A stretch of 30,615 nt of DNA from Dunaliella salina (GCA_002284615.2 MU069765.1:133391-164005), one strand, 5' to 3'. Positions 10,142 to 20,045 are shown, counted from the stretch's first letter. A program made the numbers and translations. The notes: generated by a model not told the origin, from the sequence alone.

Positions 10142-11120
10142 CCGGCCCCCTGAGCGGATGCGGCTGGCCACGCATAGCCTCGGTCCTCCTGCCCCCCGTT
10201 ACCCCCTTCCCCTTCCCCAGCATTCTCATCTCCAACACCTCCCCCAGCATTCTCATAAATATCCAACACCTCCCCCAACTGCGCATGTGCAGCAGTCATA
10301 ATAGCAGATCCAAGTCGTCTGAGCCATCCTTGCTGACACAGCTGGGTGGCTTTTTGCCTCGGGCCCCCCTTCAGGCATGGGCAAGAGCTACATGGGCCTC
10401 TGCAAGGGCCCCCACATGGGCCCCAGCAGGAGCAACAAGAGGAGAGGCACCAGGCTTTGCATGGGCAGCAACAAGGAGGGCCATAGGGGCAAAGGCGAGA
10501 CCAGGGTCCTCTCCATTGGCTCACCGCCCAGGGCCACCTTAGCCTCTCTTTCAAAGGCTTCATACTGTAACGGTGTAAATAAAAAGGAGATGGGGGTGCA
10601 ATCAGCGTCATTCGGGCGCACTTCGTTTTCACAGCCACTGTTACATTCATGGTCCGGCGAGCGACGGCTCTCCAGCTCTCCATGGAGTGGATAGCAATGC
10701 AAGCAGCCTAGCACCAATGCACTTGCTCTGCTGTCACTCTTGCCTCAGCCTCCTCGCCTGCGCCAGACCCGTCTCCCCAAGTCAACCACCTCGTCCATGA
10801 CCTCCCTAGCACGATTCATGAGGTGTAAAGGCTCCGTTGGGGTAATAAGTGGAAGGAGATCCGGTGGCGTTTGCTCTTGCATGGGGTCCCCAGCCAGGGT
10901 GGATGCTAAGAACCTGCCCCCTTGCACTTCCACGCTCCCCATGCATGTGTGTTTGCTTGTTCCCCCTTGCCCAAACATGAACGAGCTTGTTTGGTGGGTG
11001 GCTTGTCTGTGCTTTCTGAACTCGGTGCGGAAGCTTCGGAATGGCATCTCGCGGGACCTTCAGGAGCAAGCTCAGGACTCCTTGGTAGAGCCTCTACCAA
11101 GGAGTAGAGCCTCTACCTGA
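10142..11120 (-). other. Possible decayed minus-strand reading frame, unassigned
   Basis: From 11047 to 10388 one minus-strand frame is open except for a single TGA at about 10743. It carries MNRAREVMDEVVDLGRRVW and FTPLQYEAFEREAKVAL. I do not recognise it. A 33-bp direct repeat (CCCCAGCATTCTCAT...) lies at about 10217-10278. An 11-bp perfect inverted repeat with a 1-nt spacer sits at 11080-11102 and is partly repeated at 11104-11116. Confidence 0.3.
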
Positions 11121-11824
11121 GGGTTTGGAAGATCTTGTAGCCAGCCAAGGGAGGCAGTCCTCCTTGCCAGTGGCCAACGCTCTCTCGCAGGACCATCCCT
11201 TCATTGCTGCTGACCAAACGTTGAACTTGGTCCTCAGATTTTATCTTAGAGTAGTGGTCCTTGTGCCTGCTTGTTCCTGTCCTTGTTAATAGGTGCGCGT
11301 CTGTCCTGTGTGAGCCGCTCTTTCTTTCCTTCTCATTGGTCTCGTGCCTGCCGATTTGTCATTCTTCTCAGGAGCCTTGTCTTTCTCTAGCAGAGGCCCC
11401 CTGGGGACATGGCCATTGTCCTTGAGCACATGTAACCAAAAAAATCATGAAGTTCAGACAAAGGGTACTCCTAATAATCTTCCTGATCCCCTTAAATTTT
11501 CCTTTTACTTCTCGTTCCTTGGCTGGAGGATAAGTGGTGCCCTGAATGTCCCATTTTTTTTAAATTGCAATGAATGTTCTTACTGCCTACTAGTAGTACA
11601 CAAAGACCTCTTCTGTAGCCTAAGAATGCATGGAAATAATGGGAGTTAACAATCAATTTGAGTAAGACAAACCAAGATGACAAATGAAGGCAAAAATGGA
11701 TTATCTGGCAGAAGAAGGCAAAGTTTAAACTGTAGAGCTTGCATTAAAGTGCTCCAGGTCGTGATGTCTCTGAGAAGGGCAATGAGATCCTACTGCCCCG
11801 TTGCAGGAACTCCTCAGCAATTTC
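11121..11824. other. No gene seen
   Basis: Only short open frames occur. This is the 3' flank of the minus-strand host gene and may include its 3' UTR. No poly(A) signal could be chosen with confidence. Confidence 0.4.
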
Positions 11825-12987
11825 CTACTTTTTGTAAGCTAGGTCATCTGTAAAACCAAGCTTCCTCTCTCTGGTGTCTTTGGGAGCCGCCTCAGCCTGC
11901 CTCTCAAGCTCCTGCAAGCAGCCATTTTGTACTCGGTTCACCTGGTTTGCATGTGTCCTGGCAAAGAAAAGAGCCTGACAGCTTCATGGCTATACTTCCT
12001 TGCACGTCCAAAAGTACGCATCTGAAGTGATCATGGCCTCTCAATTACCCTCCTGAAGGTTGACCCTGAAGCTACAATTACCTCCACTGTGTCTACGCCT
12101 CTCAAGGGAGGGCACATAATTTTGAATGAGCTCACACTCAACCCAAGCCCCCTTCGCCACTACCCAACCCACCCACCCTAGACCACACAAAGCAGGAAGG
12201 TATACTATGTGCCTACAGGAAAGGACCGAAGTCCATTGTAACAAATGCACGTTGACAAGCACACATGGGCAAGCATGTAAACATTGATGACACATCGATG
12301 ATGCAAACATCGATGACACATCGATGACTGTGAACACACAGATATCTGTGTGTTCACAGTCACAAAGTGACTGCTCTTGGATTCCACAGGGGTTCATGTG
12401 AAACCTTGGAGCTGTGTTTAAGCAGAAATTAATGCACAACAATACCAACCTTCTGCCTGCGCTCATTCATCTCCTGTACGTGGTCATGCATGATGCGATT
12501 GGCAGGCTCCTCATGTCCACAGATACCGGCCTGTGGGGAAGGAAAGGAGAATAAAGGGTATGGGCTTTCCTTTGCACTTGAATCCGTGTTCTCCTCATCC
12601 AGATTGCAGGCATGGAAGCTCACAATCAGACACACAATACTAAGCATCACAATCTAAACGTCAGGATCTGCATGCATGTGCGCACCCTTCCACTATCGTT
12701 GTCGCAGCGCGAGCCAAAGTCGCCAGTGGGTGTGAGCTGACCCACATCCAGGAATGAGGTGGCTGCTTTGTTGGTGGGGGGTGGAGGCATGTCCCCTGGC
12801 TGCAGCAGATAGAAGATCAACAAACGTGAACTTTGTGATTGCTCTCATATATGAGGTTGAGGCGGCCCACCTGGGGGTGCGCAGTTCGTCTCACCTGGAT
12901 ATCTCTGATTTCCTGGGCCACCAAGCGAATGTTGCGGTCAGCTGAGCCCTTGAGCGTGCCTGGGCAGGTTTTTGTTGGCTAGATCAG

Positions 12988-13035
<48 letters not shown>

Positions 13036-13042
13036 TATGTGT

Positions 13043-13113
<71 letters not shown>

Positions 13114-13418
13114 CGCGCGTGTGTGTGTGCGTGCGCGCGCGCGCGTGCGTGCTCATTCACACTTACTCCTGTCAACGGTATGTCTGGCATCAGCAGCGCC
13201 TGCAAAGGATACTAGCTGTCATTAGAAAGATTCATGTTCACATGCTCTGGGGAGCGTATGCTCGAGGCTCAAGAACGTCTTTCAATTCCTTCAGGGTGCC
13301 ACCAGTGCCAAGGTTGTTTTGACCTGCGGTCTGCTGATTCAATCAAGGGGCAAGCGTACATTCACTTGCCTCCCTTTTTCATGACACCACCCTTGTCCAA
13401 ATCATAGGCTCCCGTCAT
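11825..13418 (-). CDS. Spliced host gene, product unknown
   Basis: Best host gene in the window. From 5' to 3' on the minus strand: likely ATG at 13416-13418 ([11 protein letters not shown]), a probable second exon starting at 13323 ([18 protein letters not shown]), then well-supported exons 13167-13199, 12895-12959, 12686-12799, 12450-12530 and 11825-11941, ending at TAG 11825-11827. Donors include GTAAGT and GTGAGA; acceptors follow pyrimidine tracts. The last four exons join in phase 0, and 13167-13199 joins the next in phase 1. Visible pieces are [40 protein letters not shown] and a charged, helix-prone C-terminus ending FTDDLAYKK. The junction between the second exon and 13199 is unresolved. 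I do not recognise the family; expected size is roughly 190 residues. Confidence 0.68.
12279..12362. repeat. 26-bp tandem pair next to a 38-bp perfect palindrome
   Basis: AAACATYGATGACACATCGA and six further bases occur as tandem copies at 12279-12304 and 12305-12330. The second runs into a spacerless perfect palindrome at 12325-12362, centred between GAT and ATC with 19-bp arms. Both lie in the last intron of the host gene. Confidence 0.93.
12989..13152. repeat. (TG)n/(CG)n alternating purine-pyrimidine tract
   Basis: Long TG tract with TATG variants that passes into TGCGCGCG near 13111-13150. It lies in the intron between exons 13167-13199 and 12895-12959 of the host gene. Such alternation favours left-handed DNA (established knowledge). 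Confidence 0.95.
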
Positions 13419-14129
13419 GCTGCACAGCGACGAGGTGCGTGATCAGGAGGCACACGTGAAGACAGGTGTCCTATTTGGAGTGAAATTACCCGGTTGACAA
13501 ACTTTTGAAAGTCAATTGTAGGAGAAGGCCACCTCTGGAGGCTTCAAAACACCTGATCTGAGCAGACGATTGTCTTTACAACCCAGGATCAACCGGAAGT
13601 CGTCCTGTAGCAAAGGATTTTTTTCGGCAAACGTCGAAGACTTCAAATCAACACGGTATCTAAGGGAAAATTAGTTGAAATAAATGTGAAATTACAGGAA
13701 AACCTCAAACAGTGGGGCGAATCCATAATGTTGCTTTTGATCGCCAATTGCTTTGGAAAATGATTTCGGCGCCGGTGGGTATTGGAGTATTGAAACTAAA
13801 AAATTAGTAATTTCGAGTCAACTGAAATTCTCAAATTTTCTAACTCCATCTGTTCGACTGATTGTTCTTGCTGCAGTGCAACCAGTTTTTTTGTGGGGTT
13901 GTCCATGTCTTTGCCTTGCCTCAGGGAAGGAGTGACCCAAACTTGGATTTGCGTGCAGCAAGAGTTGCGTTTATGTCTTGAGGTGCCGAATGTGGGCATG
14001 GGTGAACCACTGTCTAGGTCATCAAGATCATGGACAAATTTCACGGAAAGACTCTGAAGGTACCAGACATGATGCAACGCTGCACCAACTGCATCAAATT
14101 CGTTTGCCGCAAACCAGGAGGGTAGCTGT
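13419..14129. other. 5' flank of host gene, otherwise unassigned
   Basis: No clear gene is seen. A 31-codon plus-strand frame at 14030-14125 (MDKFHGKTLKVPDMMQRC, then a C-x2-C) is short but motif-like and could be an exon; support is weak. No TATA box upstream of the host gene was convincing. Confidence 0.3.
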
Positions 14130-14190
14130 GCCTGCCCACACAGCTGTACTTGTCCAAGGGCAGCTTGACCAATGCAAAGAAATGTGCCGT
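14130..14190 (-). repeat. Dispersed repeat C, copy 3
   Basis: ACACAGCTGTACTTG...CAAGGGCAGCTTGACC resembles 1703-1745 in order and spacing. Boundaries are approximate. Confidence 0.4.
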
Positions 14191-14244
14191 GGCCGAGCCA
14201 ATATGACCTGGAGGAAAGCCCTTTCCGGGCGAGGGGATGAGGAA

Positions 14245-14395
14245 AGAAAGAAAAGAAAAGAAAAGAAAAGAAGAAGAAAAGAAAAGAAAAGAAAAGAAAA
14301 GAAAAGAAAAGAAAAGAAAAGAAAAGAAAAGGTAACCAGAAAGAAAGGTCTCTCTGGCAAGAGGCCGCATGCACTCAGGATTGGTACAGGTTCAC
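14245..14395 (-). mobile_element. Family R LINE 3' end with (AAAAG)n tail
   Basis: (AAAAG)n from about 14247 to 14332 is followed by GTAACC and a stretch whose minus strand (TGCATGCGGCCTCTTG) resembles the 3' UTR of copies b and d. Only the last ~60 bp of the element remain, so this is an extreme 5' truncation. Confidence 0.6.
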
Positions 14396-14809
14396 AGGTC
14401 TACAGGAAAGGAGCCACTCAGTCAAAACGCAGGACTGCTGGGCTAGAAATTAACACTCACTGTTAATAACAGTGACTGTAATTAAAGAAAAAGAAAGTGG
14501 GGTTCGCTTTTTGTTGTGCTGCACAAATCATCAATAGAACAACACAGCAGATAAAAAAGGGAATTGAATTTCACAGGGCCAAGTGCGTACAACAAGATGG
14601 GCAACACACAAGACCTTGGCAAAGTCAGAGGAGACCATGAACGGTACAATAGCAAGCAAGCGAGGGCCTCACCAATGGGCCCTCGAATTTGTACAAAGCT
14701 AGCTACAGCCAGAATCAGAGCTGCTGGGGATCTGAAGCGTAGTTGGCCTTGCTCCCACATGCCCAGACTCTCCTTCTTCCGTTTTCCACCTCCATGCGCC
14801 CTGCAGCAA
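14396..14809. other. No gene seen
   Basis: An open plus-strand frame begins at 14564 and runs through the following minisatellite, but it has no recognisable motif and its repeat units differ in length, so coding is unlikely. Confidence 0.35.
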
Positions 14810-15170
14810 GTCATGCTCTGTGACAAGATCGAGGTGCCAATGATCATTTGCATCCAGTCATGCTGCGTGGTGAGGTTCAGGGTGTCATTGATCAACTGCA
14901 ACCAGTTATGCTACATGATGAGGTTCAAAGTTTTAATGGTCACCTGCCAGCCAGCCATGCAGCATGACGAGGTTCAAGGTGTCACTGATCACCAGCAGCC
15001 AGTCGTGCAGCATGACGAGGGTTGTGGTGTCACTGAGCGACTGCAGCCAATCATGCTGCATGCCAGGTTCAGAGTGTCACCAATCAACCGCAGCCAGTCA
15101 TTGATCACCAGCTGCCAGCTATGCCCCATGACTCAGTTCAAGGTGTCACTGGTCATCTGCATATATGCAA
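14810..15170. repeat. 48-bp minisatellite, about 7.5 diverged units
   Basis: Units of 47-49 bp, roughly GTCATGCTGCATGACGAGGT followed by TCAAGGTGTCACTGATCACC and TGCAGCCA. One unit is partial. Divergence between units is high, so the array is old. Confidence 0.9.
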
Positions 15171-15600
15171 TGCTATAAAGTAGGGTACAAGAGGGATGCT
15201 GAGCCCAGAACCTGAATTCCTCACCTCAGGAGGGGGCTACCTTGAGAGGTTAACTCACATCTCTTACGTTGGAGGCTGGACCAGACAGGATAGCAATTGA
15301 CTAAAAACAAGGTCCCTTCAGCGTTCTAGGTTTTCTAACTTGGCTCCTAAAATGCGCCCTTCATCTGTGCTGAGAGTTAAAATGGATGCTGATCCGGCTC
15401 ACCGTTCTTGAACCTTTATTGTCTGAGCTTCCCCAAGTCATGACTAAAAATGCATGTTTCAGCACCAAAGCCCACACCTTCCATTTCTCCTCAAATTTTG
15501 CCTGACCTTATCATCTTCCGAGCAAGCTGCTCTTCTTCACACAAGAAAAGATCAATATTGTACATCACATGAAATTACAATTGCATTGCATTTCTGCATG
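15171..15600. other. No gene seen
   Basis: Short frames only, and no repeat or RNA signature noticed. Confidence 0.4.
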
Positions 15601-15780
15601 AAAGAAAGAAAAAGAAAACGAAAAGCTAAGCAGGCAGTAAAACGCTCCCCACACCCCACATCAAGTTAGGAAAAGAGCATACCTAGGGCCAAGTCACTGT
15701 GTATCCCTTTTGAATCCACCAAAAAAACAAAAGAAAGAAGTGAATGAGGATCAGGAGGGTTGCTAGCAGTAGCCCGTGCC
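15601..15780 (-). mobile_element. Family R LINE 3' piece (subfamily h)
   Basis: An A/G-rich tail (15601-15625) is followed by a 3' UTR that matches copy h: CCTAGGGCC, GTGTATCC, and the GGTTGCTAGCAGTAGCC-like end of the reading frame. The 3' hairpin region at 15632-15650 is partly eroded. Confidence 0.72.
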
Positions 15781-16062
15781 CCTCGCATCCTCCGTGCATC
15801 ACACCCAGCCTCCCTTCAAATGGCCAAGCGGACCAAGCCCCCCTCATCCCAGCAGCTGCAGCAGAAGCGCTTCTCCCCATCATCCCCACCTACCAAGCCA
15901 CTCCACACCATCTCTTGTCAGGCTTGGGAGGCTAGATCTTGGCTCGGGGCCGTGACAGCCTCTACATAGGTGTCCGCCACCTGGTGAGCCACCTCAGTCC
16001 GGCAGAACAGAGGAGGGCCATTAAGGAGGCATGGGCATGGCTCTTGTACGAGGGGCCTGTGT
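15781..16062 (+). pseudogene. C-terminal end of a LINE-like protein
   Basis: The plus strand reads GRDSLYIGVRHLVSHL and then SPAEQRRAIKEAWAWLLYEG before a stop, preceded by a Pro/Ala-rich segment with one in-frame stop. The composition and ending resemble the C-terminus of LINE ORF2 proteins and could belong to family E, whose own end is lost in the gap. Assignment is inference. Confidence 0.4.
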
Positions 16063-16223
16063 GAGCTTTCTTTCAGTGAGTTGGAAGGGGAAGGGGGGTG
16101 TCCTATTTTGTGGAGAGCCTTCCTGGAGCTCTAGCCTGGAGCTGAAAGGGGTGCGGAAGGTGCTTGCTTGTTTCCCCCTGGTTGTGGTTGTGTTTCCTAT
16201 GGATCTGGTATTGCCCCTCCTTA

Positions 16224-16224
<1 letters not shown>

Positions 16225-16303
<79 letters not shown>
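16225..16303. repeat. (GT)n microsatellite
   Basis: Uninterrupted GT tract followed by TATGTGTGTCC. Confidence 0.96.
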
Positions 16304-16444
16304 TCCTTTCCAGCCTAGGACCTTCAGCTTTGTCCTTGAATGTCTCAGCTAGAGTAGTTTGAAGGTGTTACTGGGCAAGCCCCTCTGTGTCTTTTGCTGT
16401 TGTGAACGTTGAATGAGCCTTCTTCTTTTGCCTCAGCTAGAGCC

Positions 16445-17856
16445 CTTTGGAGATGTTTCTGGAAAATAACTCAGGGGCTGGCACTAAGCAAGTTCATGTT
16501 AAGAGAGGTACAATTCAAGGTGATACACTCTCATCCTTCCTCTTTCTCCTCTACATGGAGCCCCTCCTGCATTGGCTGCATGTTGGGGGGCGCGGCTACA
16601 AACATGGATGTGTCCCAGACCAAAACACCACCGACAACCACCTTGCAAATAACATCATCAACACTACCTTTGCCGATGACCTCCTTTGTCCAACAACCAC
16701 AATACAAACCTGAAAGCACAAGCCAGAAAACTCACCCTCTAATCTGACTGGGCCGCACTCATTATTTCTGGCAGCAAAACTAAAGCTACCGGCATTCTAC
16801 ACAGCCATTCCAGAAAAGATCACAATGGGGTGACTCCTCCACAAGCACTCCATCAAAGACTTCTGGGAAGAATATAAATCCAAGGACAGAATGCCCAGTT
16901 CCTCTCATTAAGTGAGCCCTCCCCCTATCTCGGAGTTCAAATGACAATGGACCTGAACTGCAAGCACTCGATTTAGCGTATAACTCATAACCTGAAAAAA
17001 TAAGCTAGATAATCTTGACGCATCCTATGCATCCCCTCGCCAAGTGCTAAACATAGTCCGCACAGCCATAACCCCCAGCCTTGCTTACTCTTTTGCAGTA
17101 ACTCCCTGCACCCCTACTGACCTTATCATCTGGGACACCATGATAGACAGAATGGTCAAACACAAACACAAACTCTGGAAAAACACAGCTGCAGCAATGA
17201 TCCGCGAAGATCCAAATAATTTTGGACTTGGACGCACTTCAACCTGTGCAGAATAACATAGACGCCAGGCTTTTGCTCTCTCTTCCAGCCTTGAGGACCC
17301 CTCAACAAGACACCGCACAGTTTGTCACAACCTCCTAATTAAGCAGATAGAAAACCTCAATACTTTAACTGAAACCTACTTCACCAAGCGAAAAGGAACA
17401 AATCTACACATTAAACGTCAGCTCAACTATAACATGCGCGTTTGCCAGCTCACTAGCATCCATTCCAGCAAGCTCCATCTCATAAAAAATGGCACAAGTA
17501 TGTCCAAGGAGGAGCTAGAGCACATTTGTGAGGCCCTTACCTTGCACAAGCCACCTCCACACAATCTCTCTACTCTCGTCACCTGCATTATGCAACCTTT
17601 GCTGAATATGGGAATCAGTGGGCTACATGAGCTTACATCTCCGCGCAAAACTCACGCCATCTCAGTTTCTCAACTTCAGGCTAAACACCCCAAGGTGAAC
17701 AACAAATGCAAAATTGCACTTAACAGGCTGGCAGCTCTTGTCCACCTTGCTCCACGGGAAAAACTGAACACATCCTCAATCCAAAAGATCATGGCCTACA
17801 AAAATACTGAAGCAAATACCCTCCCACTTTATTGCCGCATCAACAGTACACACGTG
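16445..17856 (+). pseudogene. LINE reverse transcriptase, motif B onward (probably family R)
   Basis: Starts inside the RT: motif B as RGTIQGDTLSSFLFLLYMEP (near 16505-16560) and motif C as TTFADDLLCP (near 16670-16690). A decayed thumb follows, then open stretches at 17044-17256 (VLNIVRTAITPSLAYSFAV ... NNFGLG) and 17434-17871. Motif A and everything upstream are missing. Probably the same element as 22090-27404, because strand, decay level and flanking repeats agree. It is interrupted by a MITE at 17857. Confidence 0.8.
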
Positions 17857-18030
17857 GGGATTGGCATATAGCGCTATATGGACCAAACCCATAGCGCTAT
17901 ATAGCAATATAGCGCTATGTTTAACCAACCTATAGATTGGCATTTAGCGCTTTATCCCAAAAGTATATAGCGCGATATAACGCTAAATGGCGCTACACAC
18001 TATATAGCGCTATATGCCAACGCCGATCCC
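17857..18030. mobile_element. 174-bp MITE with TATAGCGCTATA palindromes
   Basis: Ends are inverted repeats: GGGATTGGCATATAGCGCTA at the left, and the complement of the right end reads GGGATCGGCGTTGGCATATA then GCGCTATAT. Flanks are TACACACGTG (17847-17856) and TACACACACGTG (18031-18042), a target duplication with one AC slippage. The word ATAGCGCTAT or a near form recurs five times, and GATTGGCATWTAGCGCT occurs at 17859 and 17936. Taking it out joins the surrounding LINE frame. The TSD length would fit Mutator-like or hAT; the superfamily is uncertain. Confidence 0.85.
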
Positions 18031-18042
18031 TACACACACGTG

Positions 18043-18390
18043 AGCGGCCTTACCAACACCAGCATGGGTGAGGAACAGCTTTCCCACGTGGGACGTGGTG
18101 GGTGTGCACACCCAGGTTTTCCAACGAGCAAGCCCCCAACCCAGCTTCATCCCCCCCACTCAAGCAGTGCCACCTCCATAGCCTCCCTCCACATCTTACT
18201 ACACCCATGGACACACCGGACGCCTCCTCGAACGTACAGCCAATCATCCTACACCCAAAAATTGCCCTGGAACACAACAAGTTGCAGATGCCATGGAAAT
18301 GCAATCACTGGAGGAGCCGCTGAGCAAAAGAACTTGCTCCAATGCTACACTCAGCATCACTCTTACACACACATTCCACCCCTCTACAGA
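18043..18390 (+). pseudogene. Continuation of the 16445 LINE coding region
   Basis: The frame resumes directly after the MITE (SGLTNTSMGEEQLSHVGRGG) and stays open to the tail of the inserted minus-strand copy g. It is Pro/Ser/His-rich, with no named domain. It ends where (AAAAG)-type sequence begins at 18391. Confidence 0.55.
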
Positions 18391-19600
18391 CAGGAAAGAA
18401 AAGAAAAACTACGTAGGCAGAGAAACTCTCCCTATATCAATTAAGGAAAAGGAGAAACATAGGCTCAAAAAAGAGCCGTGAGCCCCCTCCACCACGAGGT
18501 ATGAAAAAGAGAATGATAATGTGGATCAGAAGGGTTACTAGAAGCACCTGGCTCAAGAAACTGACTGTGGGAAGTACTCTTGTTTTCAATAGCGCGGCGT
18601 GTGGTGACTAGTTTGTGGGCATATTGAACAGAATGGGCATGAAGTTGTTTAGCAAGCTTCGTGGCACGCTGATGATCCAATCCTAGTTGTTTGAATTGCT
18701 TCAGGGTACGCCCAGTGTAAATAATTCCACCTACACCCAGGAGAATAGGGTAAATTGTAACAGCTTTAGCGTTAATAAGTTTACAAAGGCCTGCATGCTG
18801 CTGCTTTGCTGAGTTGAACTGATGCTCTGGCCTTGTGTCTTCACAGAACTTGATTTCTATTAGGTGCACATGGCGTTCATTTGCATAAAGTTCATGGGAT
18901 TGCCTCATGTGGCTAGCTCTGGTGGTCCTCCGTGAGGAGCTGCGCAAAGCGTGATGGGAATGGGTAGGAGAAACATTGCTAGATGCATGTTTGGCATTAA
19001 AAGGGGTGATCAAAACAGCATCTGGTCGACTGGAGTTGAGTCTTTTCCTCTCTGGAAGGTTACGAGGGAAGAAATAAGCAGGTTAAGTTCTGTTTGAGGC
19101 ATGTGTAGGGAGTTGGAGGTTGTGTTGAGCAAGCTGAAAATTGCTTCTTATGTGTAGACCAGGCCTGCGCGCAGCTAGCTGCCCCTACAGGGCATTTGCT
19201 GAGGGCTTTTGTAATCATTCTGCCTGCAATGTTATGGCGTTCAGTTTTCATGTTGGAGATGATATGCTTTTAGCAGCCTGAGAGCATGTGTAGTGCGCTG
19301 TCCAAATGATGGCAGCCTGGGAGGGGACAAGATGGATCAGTTGACCCTTTATAACGTACTGCATGTTTTTGGTTGTAGAGGGTGCCTGTGCGGTACTGCA
19401 GGATGGTTTGCTTCATGGGTACAAAAATGTTGGGCATATTTCTGAAGGCATTGCTGATTTCTTTTTTATCTACTTGTGGTAAAGTTTTGATAGTAAGAGT
19501 AGTAGCCTGTTTTGGCAGACTCATTGCAGGTCCGCGTACTCTGGCTCTTGCCGCACAAGATACCACTGTAGAAGGGGTTACCCCGGAAACTTCCGGGACC
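18391..19600 (-). pseudogene. Family R LINE, copy g: tether, CCHC knuckle, endonuclease
   Basis: One of the best-preserved C-termini. Minus strand 5' to 3': tether DKKEISNAFRNMPN, YRTGTLYNQKHA, a knuckle whose second Cys is displaced (C-P-L-P-G-C...H-x4-C), TERHNIAGRM, then the endonuclease frame 18465-19013 with HVHLIEIKFCEDTRP, ILLGVGGIIY and LAKQLHAHSVQYAHKL. The RPDA motif lies just upstream in another frame. The 3' UTR hairpins are GGCTC-A6-GAGCC (18462-18477) and 18415-18433. The tail is AAAAG-type at 18393-18406. It is 5'-truncated near the Rep-like sequence. Confidence 0.82.
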
Positions 19601-19627
19601 GGATTTCTTCGGATTTATGATCGTAGC

Positions 19628-19925
19628 CTAACGGGTGAAACGCGGCCCCAGACCCTTAGGACGCATGTGTCTTCCTTTGTGCAATACTTGATGGCCTGTG
19701 ACTGCTTGCCATAACATTTGTCCACACGTGACAGCCTGGCAGCCACTGTTGAATATGCTTGTGCGTGGCTTCTCCCTTGAACTCAACATACATCTGCCGG
19801 TGGTGTCTCTTGATGCTTGGACACTCTTCACGCTGATACACCATTTGCTGCACTTTTTCCGGTGGCGTTGGCACCTCCTCAAGGTAACTGGTAATGCATG
19901 CATTAATGACCTTGTAAGTAGGCAT
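19628..19925 (-). pseudogene. rep: Endogenous CRESS-DNA virus-like Rep, N-terminal HUH endonuclease domain (broken)
   Basis: Replication initiator of circular Rep-encoding ssDNA viruses: an HUH nuclease that nicks the origin stem-loop and joins the ends. Start ATG 19923-19925. In the first frame, residues 10-17 lie where motif I is expected but are poorly conserved, and residues 41-49 carry motif II (H-R-Q followed by Y-V-E-F). About 30 residues on, in another frame, is motif III (Y-C-T-K-E, 19672-19686, with the catalytic Tyr and Lys). A third frame holds G-P-R-F-T-R before TAG at 19628-19630. At least two frameshifts break it, and the helicase domain (Walker A) is absent. Motif spacing fits the family. 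The identification rests on motifs plus the adjacent origin; the host virus group cannot be set. Confidence 0.82.
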
Positions 19926-19943
19926 TTTGGTCAGGGTCTTAGA

Positions 19944-19979
19944 AGTCCCCTAAAGGTAATACTAAACCTTCAGGGGACT
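19944..19979 (-). other. CRESS-type replication origin stem-loop with TAGTATTAC
   Basis: Inverted repeat with 14-bp arms (13 paired) at 19944-19957 and 19966-19979 and an 8-nt loop. On the minus strand the loop and the first bases of the 3' arm read TAGTATTAC (19956-19964), the conserved nonanucleotide nicked by Rep in circo- and nanovirus-like genomes. The rep ATG lies 19 bp beyond the stem on the same strand. In CRESS viruses this is the rolling-circle origin; here it is presumably inert. Confidence 0.88.
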
Positions 19980-19980
19980 C

Positions 19981-19989
19981 CTTTTTATA
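19981..19989 (-). promoter_or_regulatory. TATA-like box upstream of the Rep-like frame
   Basis: TATAAAAAG on the minus strand, immediately before the origin stem and about 60 bp upstream of the rep ATG. Suitable as the viral promoter element; activity is unknown. Confidence 0.5.
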
Positions 19990-20045
19990 CCACCTCATAA
20001 CACACACATACACACAAACCACAAATTCTGCGGAAGCTTCGGACA

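Noticed and set aside
10012..10286. Minus-strand frames running through the N block
   Set aside because: The translation contains only unknown residues across the assembly gap.
11028..11042. 15-bp word TGCGGAAGCTTCGGA shared with 20033-20047
   Set aside because: Flanks are unrelated, and one shared 15-mer containing a palindrome is expected by chance in a window of this size.
13796..14466. Long Lys/Glu- or Phe/Leu/Ser-rich frames through (AAAAG)n
   Set aside because: These come from the pentanucleotide tail of a LINE. The frame at 20359-20628 is rejected for the same reason.
19270..19925. Rep-like frame as part of a Helitron
   Set aside because: Helitron Rep has a two-Tyr HUH motif and a large helicase, with no TAGTATTAC stem-loop. 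The origin type and motif III (Y-C-T-K) point to CRESS viruses instead.
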